A stretch of 32,500 nucleotides of DNA from Salpingoeca rosetta. Lineage: Eukaryota > Opisthokonta > Choanoflagellata > Craspedida > Salpingoecidae. Positions 24,815-32,500 of the stretch are shown here, piece after piece. Location: the NCBI RefSeq assembly GCF_000188695.1, contig NW_004754915.1:1134695-1167194 (forward strand). Reading direction: 5' to 3'. The notes beneath the pieces were generated by a model that was given only the letters and a program-made list of their open reading frames with translations, made no database searches and had not been told where the DNA came from. The position numbers were made by a program, and so were the translations under genes. The stretch's first letter is position 1, and the number at the start of each line of letters is the position of its first letter.

Positions 24815-27068
24815 TAGCGTGTGCTTTCGTGTGTTTGCGCGTGCTTGTGGTCTAGCGTGTGCTTTCGTGTGTTTGCGCGTTCCAGTGCGTGCTTGTACAC
24901 CCTTTGGTTGTTATTTTGGGGAGTGTTGTGCGTTTACGTTCTGATTTTCACATGTTACACGTTTTGCGAACTTGTATCAAACCAACCATCTACCTTTCAT
25001 TCATTCACCAACGCGCCGTCCCCCCCCCCAAACACAACAGGTCGTCGTTCACTGCCCCTCGCGGCCTTGCTGCCGGCGATGTGACGGGCGACGATGTGCC
25101 TGATCTTGTTGCCGCCTTCACGGGCAGCGGCGCGCTTGTCCTCTTCACCAACGATGGCTCTGGCGCATTCACAGCCTCCACCATCGCAGATGGTACGCCT
25201 GCACGCCGCTTGGCTTTGTGTGTGTTGTGTGTGTTGTGTGTGTTGCGTGTGTATCATGTGTGTTTGTTTGTTTTGTAGTTGGTGAGAGTGGAAACGTGGT
25301 GTGTGGTTGTGTTTGTTGGCTCTTGGCGTGTTTGCTGCTGTGTGTCTCTCCCTCGGGCCATGCTGCTTGGAGTGACGGCGTTTGGGTGCTTGAAGCAGGC
25401 ACCCGCGTCTTGTTGAAGTGCCTTCGTGCTCACACTTGTTGATGTCTTGTGCGTGTGTGTGTGTGTGCACACATGGAAACCGCCTGCCCCATTGCCCTGC
25501 TGTCTGCAGACGTGGCTGATGTGAACAACGTGGCGCTTGGTGACTTCAACAACGACGAGAACAACGACATCATCATCACCCGCCGCAACGAGGCCATCGT
25601 GGAGGTGTTTGTGTCTGACGGCGCCAACCCACCAGCCTTCACGCGCGTGGTTGTGGACACCAACGCCAACGGCGCCTTTGATGTTGCTGTCGCCGACTTT
25701 GACCGCGACGGCGACCTGGATGCCGTTGTGACGGCTCGCGATGACGACCAGGTGGTGGTGTACGCCAACACCATTGTCGATACCCTTCCCACGTTTGTCA
25801 AGACCATTGCCGGCACCGCCAGCCAACCGCGCGGCGTCACCGTCGGGGTGCGTTACACTGTGTTGCGTTGCATTTTGGGGAGGAAAGAGAGAGAGTCAGA
25901 GGGGAGAGGGGTTTTTTTGGGGGCGCATTTGCGTGTGCCTGTGTTGTATGTGCGTGTGCTCTTGTGTGTGCGTGTGCTCTTGTGTGTGTGTGGTTGTGTG
26001 ACCTGAAAGCAACATCGTTGAGCTTGGTTGAGACGATGCTCACGTGTGGGCTGCGGTTGTGATGTGCATGTGATGTTTACAGGACTTTGATGGTGATGGT
26101 GACATGGACATTGCCACGGCCAACACCGGCGACGCTTCTCTCGGAGTGTGAGTTGTTTTTGGTGGTGGTGTAGCAGGTCGCTCATTCGATGTGTGGTGCG
26201 TGGGTCTGACGTTGTTTTTGCCACTGCACCGTTTCGTGACTATCCGATGTCTTGTGCTTGCTTGGTTGCTTGGTTGCTTGGTTGCTTGGTTGCTTCGTCC
26301 ACGCTTGTTGACACTTTCTTGCTTGGTTTGTGTGTGTGTGTGTGTGTGTGTTTGTGTGTGTGCAGCATCTACAACGACGGCAGTCTGACGTTTGCGTCCT
26401 TCAGCTTCTCCACGGGCATCCTTGCCGACGTGTACGAGGTGTATGCCACGGACATTGACCTTGACTGCGACGCGGACATTGTTGTGTCTGTCACCGGCGC
26501 CAACGCCGTTGTTCTCTATGACAACTTTGACCCGGCGACACGCGGCGCGTTCCAGTTCAACGCCGTCTCCAGCGGCGCTCCCGACGTCCGCGGAGTAAGT
26601 CACGTTGTTGTGCGTGTGTACATTTGTTGTTTGTTTGTGTGTGTGTGTGTGTCTTTGTTTGTGTTTGTATGCATTTGTTGTGTGCGCGCATGTGTGCATT
26701 TGTTGTTTGTTTGTGTGCATTTGTGTGCGTGTATGCACTTCGTGTGTGTGTGTGTGTGTGTACACTTGCGTACACTTGTGCGTGTGTGTGTGCATTTGTT
26801 TGCTCGTGTGCTGGTCTTGGTGCTTGTGTTCGTCTCTACCGCGGGCGTAGGGTTTCCCCCCTCGCCGCCCTTCATGTCTGGCGCTTCTTTGTTCCGCCCT
26901 TTTGTCTCACCTTGCACCATGCACCACGCGCCCCTACTCGCACTGCTTCAACCTCTTCAGATTGCTGTCGCTGACGTTGACAACGATGGCGACTTTGACA
27001 TTCTCGCTGGTGCGTCTGGCAGCACAGACTTTGTCTACTACAAGAGCGACTGCTGCATGCTCGCTTAA
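14392..27068 (+). CDS. Giant secreted mosaic protein: NPSFE beta-sandwich domains plus three FG-GAP propellers
   Basis: Sixteen exons join in frame into about 2,917 residues: 14392-14497, 14769-14817, 15123-15210, 15390-15440, 15632-15751, 15940-15994, 16215-16313, 16528-16886, 17211-17684, 17969-18286, 18615-24757, 25041-25192, 25510-25847, 26083-26147, 26366-26594 and 26961-27068. A signal peptide (residues 1-21, ending SISAQ) starts the protein. Seven domains follow with NPSFE near the start, ATGW and AGTFRP inside, and AxDN at the end, resembling HpiC1/DUF642-like carbohydrate-binding sandwiches (residues about 23-190, 424-600, 614-790, 1199-1369, 1472-1649, 1697-1869 and 1909-2079). Ser/Thr and poly-Thr linkers separate them. 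Three FG-GAP blocks lie at about 812-1179, 2122-2470 and 2541-2917. No transmembrane helix is seen, so it is probably a secreted matrix or surface protein. The exon 8/9 junction is the weakest point. Confidence 0.85.
16561..17540 (+). repeat. Ser/Thr-rich linker repeat, interrupted at 16887-17210
   Basis: TCC, TCG, TCA, ACC and ACG codons alternate to give Ser-Thr and Ser-Ser-Ser-Thr runs of over 200 residues between the first and second sandwich domains. Such stretches are usually heavily O-glycosylated, extended spacers. The codon mix varies, so selection on the protein rather than simple DNA slippage is likely. Confidence 0.85.
16887..17210 (+). other. Compositionally foreign 324-bp segment, modelled as intron 8
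   Basis: The Ser/Thr repeat stops abruptly at TCCTCGCAC and resumes at TCCTCCTCG. The bases between have a balanced composition with frequent TA steps, no TG/CA runs and in-frame stops just inside the left edge (TAA TAG). Taken as an intron it has GTGACG and CATAG borders and keeps frame (phase 0 both sides). The donor is weak, and it looks unlike every other intron here. Foreign insertion or assembly error are alternatives. ACGTCTAATAGACGT near 16893 is a small hairpin. A short open frame (16914-17162) has no recognisable product. Confidence 0.5.
19333..20430 (+). other. FG-GAP propeller 1 (seven blade motifs) of the giant secreted protein
   Basis: Seven calcium-loop-like motifs occur at near-regular spacing: DLTDNGHLEG, DINRDGRPDF, DVDNDRDLDI, NVDDDSWLEL, DVNHDGLTDV, DINLDGFVDI and DLDFDGDIDV. 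Cysteines bracket the block (PDCAREC at the start, LCC at the end). This is the DxDxDGxxD pattern of integrin-alpha FG-GAP / VCBS repeats, and seven make a complete propeller. It lies entirely in one exon. Confidence 0.85.
21004..21300 (+). repeat. TTEEP mucin-like linker
   Basis: ACC/ACG and GAGGAG codons give Thr runs broken by EE(P/V/A) between the fourth and fifth sandwich domains. Shorter linkers of the same kind lie near 21845-21975 and 22515-22610. They are probably O-glycosylated spacers. Confidence 0.8.
23146..23256 (+). repeat. Poly-threonine tract 1
   Basis: About 36 consecutive Thr codons of mixed type (ACA, ACT, ACC, ACG) lie immediately before the second FG-GAP block. The codon mixing makes recent single-unit slippage unlikely. 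Confidence 0.9.
23257..24304 (+). other. FG-GAP propeller 2 (seven blade motifs)
   Basis: Blade loops are DVNADGINDI, DVDADGRQDF, DLNGDSLLDI, DVNGDNLEDI, DIDNDGDLDI, NVNGDCNVDI and DVDKDGSNDI. The block opens with CASSC and closes with FFSSCG, so terminal cysteines may seal the ring. It is intronless, like block 1. Confidence 0.85.
24322..24498 (+). repeat. Poly-threonine tract 2
   Basis: About 58 Thr codons with one Ser, mixed ACC/ACA/ACT/ACG, separate the second and third FG-GAP blocks. Confidence 0.9.
24511..27068 (+). other. FG-GAP propeller 3 (seven blade motifs, split by five introns)
   Basis: Blade loops are DFNNDGFADA, DVTGDDVPDL, DFNNDENNDI, DFDRDGDLDA, DFDGDGDMDI, DIDLDCDADI and DVDNDGDFDI. 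The block opens with three cysteines (CPAIGLQC, then GECDP) and ends KSDCCMLA at the stop. Introns 24758-25040, 25193-25509, 25848-26082, 26148-26365 and 26595-26960 fall between or within blades. Confidence 0.85.
24769..24812 (+). repeat. (TG)n microsatellite in intron 11
   Basis: A pure TG run begins 12 bases after the exon-11 donor GTACGT. Two copies of GTCTAGCGTGTGCTTTCGTG follow at 24812 and 24850, so part of this intron is tandemly duplicated. Confidence 0.85.
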
Positions 27069-27952
27069 GCCCACAATCCTTTTTTCTCTGTCCCCGTACA
27101 CAGCGTTGTTTTCTACACTTGTCTAACGAGTGTGTGTGCACACATGTTTGAGTATGCGAGTATGTGTTTGTTTGTTGTGTGATTGGGGTTTGCTTTCTGT
27201 TTGTTTGTGCATGAGCGCGTACGTATGTGTGTGTGTGTATGGCCACATGTCTTTGTGCTTTCAAGCGTGGTTGTTGTTTTGTTTGCTCGCTTGCTTGCTT
27301 GGTCTCGTGGTAGGGGCGGGTTTGTTCCCTTTCCACCTTGTGCCGTGCGTCGTGCCGTTGTGCATCGTGCATTGTGCATTGCGTACCACGAACCCTGCAT
27401 GTCACCCCTCTCCCACACACATCCTTGGAAGATGTTCTTCTTTGTGTTTGCTTCTTCGATACCCTCTTGTTGTCCTTGTTGTTGGTGGTGGTGGTGTTGC
27501 TTGTTACTGTCGAGTGTTTCCCCCCGTGTCCAGCCATCATCATGTATGTGAACAGCCAACCCAACCAGCCGACCAAGAGCCCTGCATGTGGGGGGAAGTG
27601 TGTGTGTGTGTGTGCTGCTTGGTGGATGTGCAACAGCGGCCACCACGGGCTGTCACGTCGCTTCTTGCTTGCTTGCACTGCTGCCGATGCTGTTCTCGCT
27701 GCACATGCTTTTACGACAAAGTGTTGCTTGTTGTGCGCGGTCAGCAGAAGGAGTTGGGAAGGAGAGGTGTTTGGCGCTGTGTTTGTGCATGTCTTGTGCG
27801 TGTGTGCGTGTTGTTGTTGTTGTTGTTGTGTGTTCCCATCGAATGAACGATCATGGAGCAAAAGCAAGGAAAAGGAAAAGGGTTGAGACTAAGAAGCCTT
27901 CTTTCCTAACCTTGTGGAGGCCAACAAGCACAGCACAAGGAGCACACACAGA

Positions 27953-27979
27953 CACACGCACACATGTGCAGACACACAC

Positions 27980-28032
<53 letters not shown>

Positions 28033-28060
28033 CACACACACGCACACACACACACACATG
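27953..28060 (+). repeat. (CA)n microsatellite
   Basis: CACACA with CACG interruptions, over 100 bp long, in the spacer between the two secreted-protein genes. Confidence 0.9.
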
Positions 28061-28654
28061 TGCACAACGCAAAAAGCACGTGTTTTGCTTGCTTGCTTGC
28101 TCCGCCAAAAACAACAGACGATGAATGAAATGAAATCACCGACGCAGGAACAATGCATTCCATCACCATCACCACCGCCACCACCACCATCACTGTTGAT
28201 GCGCGATCATCATGCACCCATTCATTAGAGGCAAGCTCGCCCACGTTCCTGCCCACGTTCCAACACGCGCTCGCTCGTGTCTCCCACAACCACACAACCA
28301 CACAACGAACAACAACACACCAGTGCACACCCGGACACAAACGTGCTGGGCTGCATGCAAACAAATCAAGCAAGCCAGCAACGCCACCCCTCACGCCCGT
28401 CACGCAAGCAAGCACACAATGCAACGATGGGCTGCTTGTGGTCTTTGCACAGCAACGGCAACGAACAACCACACACGCACACGCGCAAACGCACAAGAAC
28501 CACCCAAGCCACACTGTTGGCCGTGCATGCATGCAACACAAGGTGCGGTGGCGTTGGTCAGGCTGACACAGCCACGTACCCACAAGGACAAGAGGAAACT
28601 ACGCCACCGCAGCCGTCATTTTTGACAGCGTTCGCCACGGAAATTTGGCTGTGG

Positions 28655-28684
28655 TGATTGGTCAGGTATGCGCATTGTGATTGG
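28655..28684 (+). promoter_or_regulatory. Pair of inverted CCAAT boxes
   Basis: TGATTGG occurs at 28655-28661 and again at 28678-28684, 23 bp start to start, in the same orientation. Spaced CCAAT boxes (read here as ATTGG) are NF-Y sites in animals and fungi. They lie about 600 bp upstream of the ATG at 29282, with possible 5' leader between. Promoter function is inferred. Confidence 0.3.
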
Positions 28685-29281
28685 CTCGCCAGGTGCACTG
28701 AATGACCGTTGTTTGCCTGCAAGCACAGCAGCAGCACAAAGTATGCACTGCAGGCATACGCACCAAAAGCAACACTGCAACAGAAACGAATGAAAAAGGA
28801 AAAGAAAGGGAAAAAAACGGTCCACCTGACTGACTGGCTGGCAGACTGACGGTTGTGGCACATGCACACACACCTCCCCCCCAAACACAACCGCCAGCCA
28901 GCCACGCAGAAAGCAGAAAGCAAGTGCCAGAGCGTGTGTGTGCTGCGTGCTGCGTGCTGCGTGCGAGAACAGAGGGCTGACCAAGACCAACAACGGCTGC
29001 TTGTTCGATCAACGTGTCAAGTGGCAGTTTCCACACATCCTCCTCACCCGCACTGGTCCCCTTTGCATCCACCCTTACCTCCATCTGGTGTTGTTCATCA
29101 AGCGCAACCACCACCACCACCACCAATAGCCACCACAACACCCTTCTCCATTCACATCAACCCACCAACCAACTTGTTTGCTTGCTTGCCAACAACTACA
29201 ACACCACGCACTCATCTGCTGTTGGGAGACCACAAGACAACTCTTTTTGCATCCCACCGCACCCACACCCACACCCACAAG

Positions 29282-31438
29282 ATGATGCTGTCAAACAGAC
29301 AAGCGGCGTTGGCAGCGCTGCTCATGGTGCTCTGCACCTGCATGCCTGCAAGCTTTGCCCAGACCGTTGGTGTGCAGATTGAGACGGCCACCGTGCTGTC
29401 CACCTTCCCCGGCTGCCGCAAGCAGGTCGCCAGCAACTCTGGTTACATTGCCATCAACAGCTTTGATGATGGTCTCACCGTCTCAGACTGCGATGCCGCA
29501 GGTGGCTGCGACTGCATCAAGTTTGAGTCGTGCAGCAGCGCGGGCTCGTGCCAGCGCCTCTACACCTGTACCTCCTCCGACAACAGCTGCTTCTCCTACA
29601 GCGACGAGTGCGCGTACGAGACAGAGCTCAACGCCATTGCCATTGTCGACGTCGACTGCAGCCGTGACCAGGACCTCACCACCTTTGACGCAGCCGAGCT
29701 CCTCAACTTTGGCACAAAGTTCCGCCAGAACGTCCTCGCCGACTGCGGCTTCAGCACCGTGTGCGGCGTCGCCGGCAGCGTCTCGGGCGACATCACCGTC
29801 GTCGATGCAGACACCTTTGAGGTGGCCGTTACCGAAGACGTAAGTGTGCAAATACATGCATCTTTGCTTCTTTGCCTCGTTGCCGCTTTGCCTTTGTGTG
29901 TTCTTGCTTGCTTGCCGTTTGGGCGGCGTGCATAATAGCCGTTCAATGCTCCTGCTTTTTGTGGTTTCGCCTGCACTCGTGCGTGTGTCTTGACTGTGTA
30001 TCTTGTCTCGTTTCCTGTGCTTGCATGCACGCAAACACACCACCTCCCTTGTTCTTGTTGTTGTGTTCCATTGCTTTTGTGATGCTCATTCCACGCTATT
30101 GCAATCCACACCCAGGCCCTGAGCGACCTCAGCACATGCATTGGCGCAAACCAGCTCCGCTTCCACCGCTGTGACGCCATTGCCGTGACCCAGCCAACCT
30201 CCACGTCCACGTCGACCTCCACATCGACCTCAACTTCCACCTCTACGTCCACATCGACGTCCACATCTACTTCCACCTCTACGTCTACGTCTACCTCCAC
30301 CTCCACGTCCACATCCAGCTCCACGTCCACCTCTACCTCGACTTCCACGTCGACGTCCACTTCCACTTCCACCTCCACCTCCACCTCCACTTCCGAGGAC
30401 CTGTATGGCTACGTCGATGTCGAGCTCACCGCCACCTTCCGCGACACGCCAGTTGTCAACGAGATTGTGCTTGCAGGCAACGACTCTGTCATGCTCGCCT
30501 TCACCACGGGCGACGACACCAACGTGCTCCTCTGCCGCGACACGCAGTGCTTCGACGCCAACGTCATGCGCAGCGTTGTCTCTGGTGCCCACATGGTCGA
30601 CATTGACGCCGACGAGGACGGCAACGGCGTGCTCGTCGCCGCTGTTGGCGGCTCTGTTGTCTACGGCTACCGCCCGCCTTACGACGAGGGCTTCTTCGGC
30701 CTCTCCGTCTACAACGTCATTGAGCAGGCCGACAACGTGACCGCCGTTGGTGTTGGCTTCCGCGCCAACGGGCTCCCCGTCATCGCCGCCAGCGTGAGCG
30801 GCGGCATTGTGGTCCTCTCCTGCGACGACGTTGTGTGCTGGCGCCACCGCGAGGCGTGGATCGAGCACGACTGGACCAACGCCGCCATCTCCATCGCCGT
30901 GGACCCGCTCACCAGCCAGGTTGTCCTCATGTACGCTAACGGCACCCAGCACGACCTCGTTCGCGCCGTTGTTGACGGGCGCTCCGCCTCTTCCGCGGTT
31001 GTCTTCGACACCCCCGTCACCAGCGTGGGCCACGCGTTTGACGCCCGCAACGGCATGATCTTCGGCGCCTTCCGCGACGACAGCGACCTCGTTGACCAGC
31101 AGAAGGTGTTTGCATGCAACAACGTTTCCTGCGACGTGACGGGCTCTGAGATCTACTTCTCGCAGATCCAGACCCCCGGCTCCGGCCCCCGCTTCGACTA
31201 CTCCTCCTACTCCCACCTCGGTATGGCCTTCACCCAGGGCGACGACGACGGCGTCTACTTTGTCGCCTGCTCTGCGCTCGGCGTGTGCAACGCCCCCGTG
31301 CTCATTGATGGCCCCACGTCCAGCCTCGACTTCAAGTACAACAGCGGTGGCCTGCCCGTCTTCGCATACACCAGCGCCGACGCCGTCGTCAGAATCACCC
31401 AGTGCACATTCACACGCTGCAACCTCACTCCTCCCTAA
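29282..31438 (+). CDS. Secreted Cys-rich / propeller-like protein with Ser-Thr linker
   Basis: Two exons, 29282-29839 and 30116-31438 (donor GTAAGT, acceptor CCCAG, phase 0), encode 626 residues. The start ATG is followed by a clear signal peptide (LAALLMVLCTCMPASFAQ). Residues about 28-215 form a cysteine-dense domain (CDAAGGCDCIKFESC, then CQRLYTC and further Cys pairs) that I do not recognise. Residues about 219-287 are a pure Ser-Thr linker. The C-terminal 340 residues contain repeated units with a C-x(3-4)-C pair each (LLCRDTQC, LSCDDVVC, FACNNVSC, VACSALGVC, TQCTFTRC), and GLPV(I/F)A strands precede two of them, suggesting a beta-propeller with disulfide-marked blades. No membrane anchor is visible. 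It is in tandem with the giant secreted gene and shares its linker style. Function unknown; an extracellular or surface role is inferred. Confidence 0.82.
30197..30396 (+). repeat. (Ser-Thr)n linker coding repeat
   Basis: TCC/TCG/TCT alternates with ACG/ACC/ACA/ACT codons for about 66 codons, giving a near-perfect Ser-Thr dipeptide repeat with a single Ser-Ser break. Confidence 0.9.
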
Positions 31439-32255
31439 ACTTGGGGGGAGTCGACTTTTCCCTCTCGCTCATACCTGAACCACATACACCTCTTCCTCTT
31501 CTTTCCTCCCACACCAGCAACTCCAGCAACTCCCCCCCCCACAAACAATCTTCAGCACCACAGCCCTCCCTCCCCCCTTGTATCCATCCATCTATCTCCC
31601 TATCCCCCATCCCTTCGACACCATCCCTAGAATGGGGAGGACAAGAGGGGTGGTGCCGCCAGGCAGCATGAGCGCACCTCCCCGGTTCTCTCGTTCTTCC
31701 TCGTCCCAGCAGTGAATAACAGCATGCACCATGCAACTGTGTGTGTATGTATCCCTGATGTGAACTGGTTGTTCAGTCCAAACACGTTCCTTCAACAACT
31801 TGCCAGCGAGTGTGAGTGCCTTTGTGACGTGTGTTTGCTTGTGTCCATGGTGTTCGCCTGTGCGTTGTTGTTGTTGTTGTGTGTGTGTATGTGTCTCGTG
31901 CTGTATGTATGTGCGTTGGTTTCTTTTGCGTGCGTTGTGGTGGATTTTGGAATTGGAATGGTCGATGCATACATACGCCTTGCTTATCCCTCGTCTCAAT
32001 GTGTTTAAAACAAACAATCATGCCCACTTTCCCTGTGCCGTCTCCATGTGTGCGATGTACATCCCATCACGTCTCGTGTGTGCCTGTCTGTTCCCATTGG
32101 TCGACTTTCCGTGTCATCTTGTGTGGTGTGTGGTGTGCTGTTTGTTAGACAGAAATGAACGAAACCCCTGCAACCACACCTGATGCGAAGCAACAATGAG
32201 CGTGGGAAGGTGGAGGAGCAGAGGCGCACAGGGAGAAGGAGAGTGAGGGTGCACG

Positions 32256-32295
<40 letters not shown>

Positions 32296-32298
32296 GTG
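31439..32298. other. Convergent 3' spacer
   Basis: Lies between the stop of the plus-strand secreted protein and the stop of the minus-strand gene at the right edge. It includes C-rich 3' sequence to about 31620, TG-rich DNA, and a CA run at about 32258-32293. No gene is supported. Confidence 0.6.
32258..32293 (+). repeat. (CA)n microsatellite
   Basis: A pure CA run ends 6 bp before the stop codon of the minus-strand gene, so it would be a TG run in that gene's 3' untranslated region. Confidence 0.9.
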
Positions 32299-32500
32299 TC
32301 AAGGGAGAAAGCCTGCCCATGTGAGGGCGTTCTGATTCAGAGCAGCAATGACGTGCTGCTTGTCCATGTCCTTGACGTCTGCAATCAAGTCAATCACGGC
32401 AGCCAGCTCATCGTCGACCTTGCTCGCGTCTGCGCGGTCAGATTCAACCAGCAGGCGGTCAAGCGGAACGGCGGCAATGTTCGCACGTGCGCGCCGCTCG
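32299..32500 (-). CDS. C-terminal end of an unrecognised protein (cut by window edge)
   Basis: Read on the minus strand, the frame is open from the window edge for 66 codons to TGA at 32301-32299. It contains ARANIAAVPLDRLLVESDRA, then KVDDELAAVIDLIADVKDMD, and ends LTWAGFLP. The composition is helical and GC-rich at third positions like the neighbouring host genes, with no repeat character, which supports real coding. I do not recognise the family. It converges on the secreted-protein gene. A splice acceptor within this segment cannot be excluded. Confidence 0.6.
   Translation of the reverse strand, partial: ERRARANIAAVPLDRLLVESDRADASKVDDELAAVIDLIADVKDMDKQHVIAALNQNALTWAGFLP

Larger units (their letters stand above)
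27069..29281. other. Intergenic spacer between the two secreted-protein genes
   Basis: Contains the 3' end of the giant gene and the upstream region of the next plus-strand gene. TG-rich and TTG tracts come first, then a CA run (27953-28060), repeated GCTTGCTTGC, CACCAC runs, and a pair of CCAAT-type boxes at 28655-28684. Open frames here are repeat translations. I see no additional gene. Confidence 0.6.

Noticed and set aside
27051..27065. Terminal CMLA of the giant secreted protein as a CaaX box
   Set aside because: The protein has a signal peptide and extracellular domains, so cytosolic prenylation would not apply. The Cys pair fits the propeller-closing pattern instead.

Overview
This window is nuclear DNA of a eukaryote. 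Genes are split by spliceosomal introns with GT/AG borders, coding exons are GC-rich at third positions, and introns and spacers are packed with TG/CA and triplet microsatellites. The mix of large secreted mosaic proteins (signal peptide, threonine/serine-rich linkers, FG-GAP propellers), a TIR-like/TPR protein and a PIF/Harbinger transposon fits a choanoflagellate such as Salpingoeca best. That assignment is inference.

Left part (1 to about 6.7 kb) is transposon-rich. Three direct copies and one inverted piece of an LTR-like repeat lie here, and one copy (1193-1629) has split an old minus-strand Harbinger transposase remnant. Next to it sits an apparently complete Harbinger element (1878-6509) with inverted termini, a TAT target duplication, a seven-exon DDE transposase (+) and a convergent three-exon PHD-like/Myb partner (-).

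Middle-left (6.7-14.4 kb): 6.7-9.06 kb holds no gene I can defend. At 9059-12266 (-) a two-exon gene encodes an N-terminal TIR-like domain, nine kinesin-light-chain-type TPRs, glutamine tracts and a C-terminal CaaX box. A low-complexity spacer follows.

Right half: 14392-27068 (+) is a 16-exon gene for a secreted protein of about 2,917 residues. It has seven NPSFE-type beta-sandwich domains, S/T and poly-Thr linkers and three FG-GAP blocks of seven blade motifs each. A 324-bp segment of foreign-looking composition interrupts its S/T linker. At 29282-31438 (+) a second secreted protein of 626 residues joins a Cys-rich N-terminal domain to a propeller-like C-terminal domain through another S/T linker. 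At the right edge the 3' end of an unrecognised minus-strand gene enters the window.

The two secreted proteins are in tandem and share linker style, so they may both work at the cell surface or in extracellular matrix. The TIR-TPR protein looks like a membrane-anchored signalling or defence-type protein. All exon models come from reading frame continuity and splice sites only.
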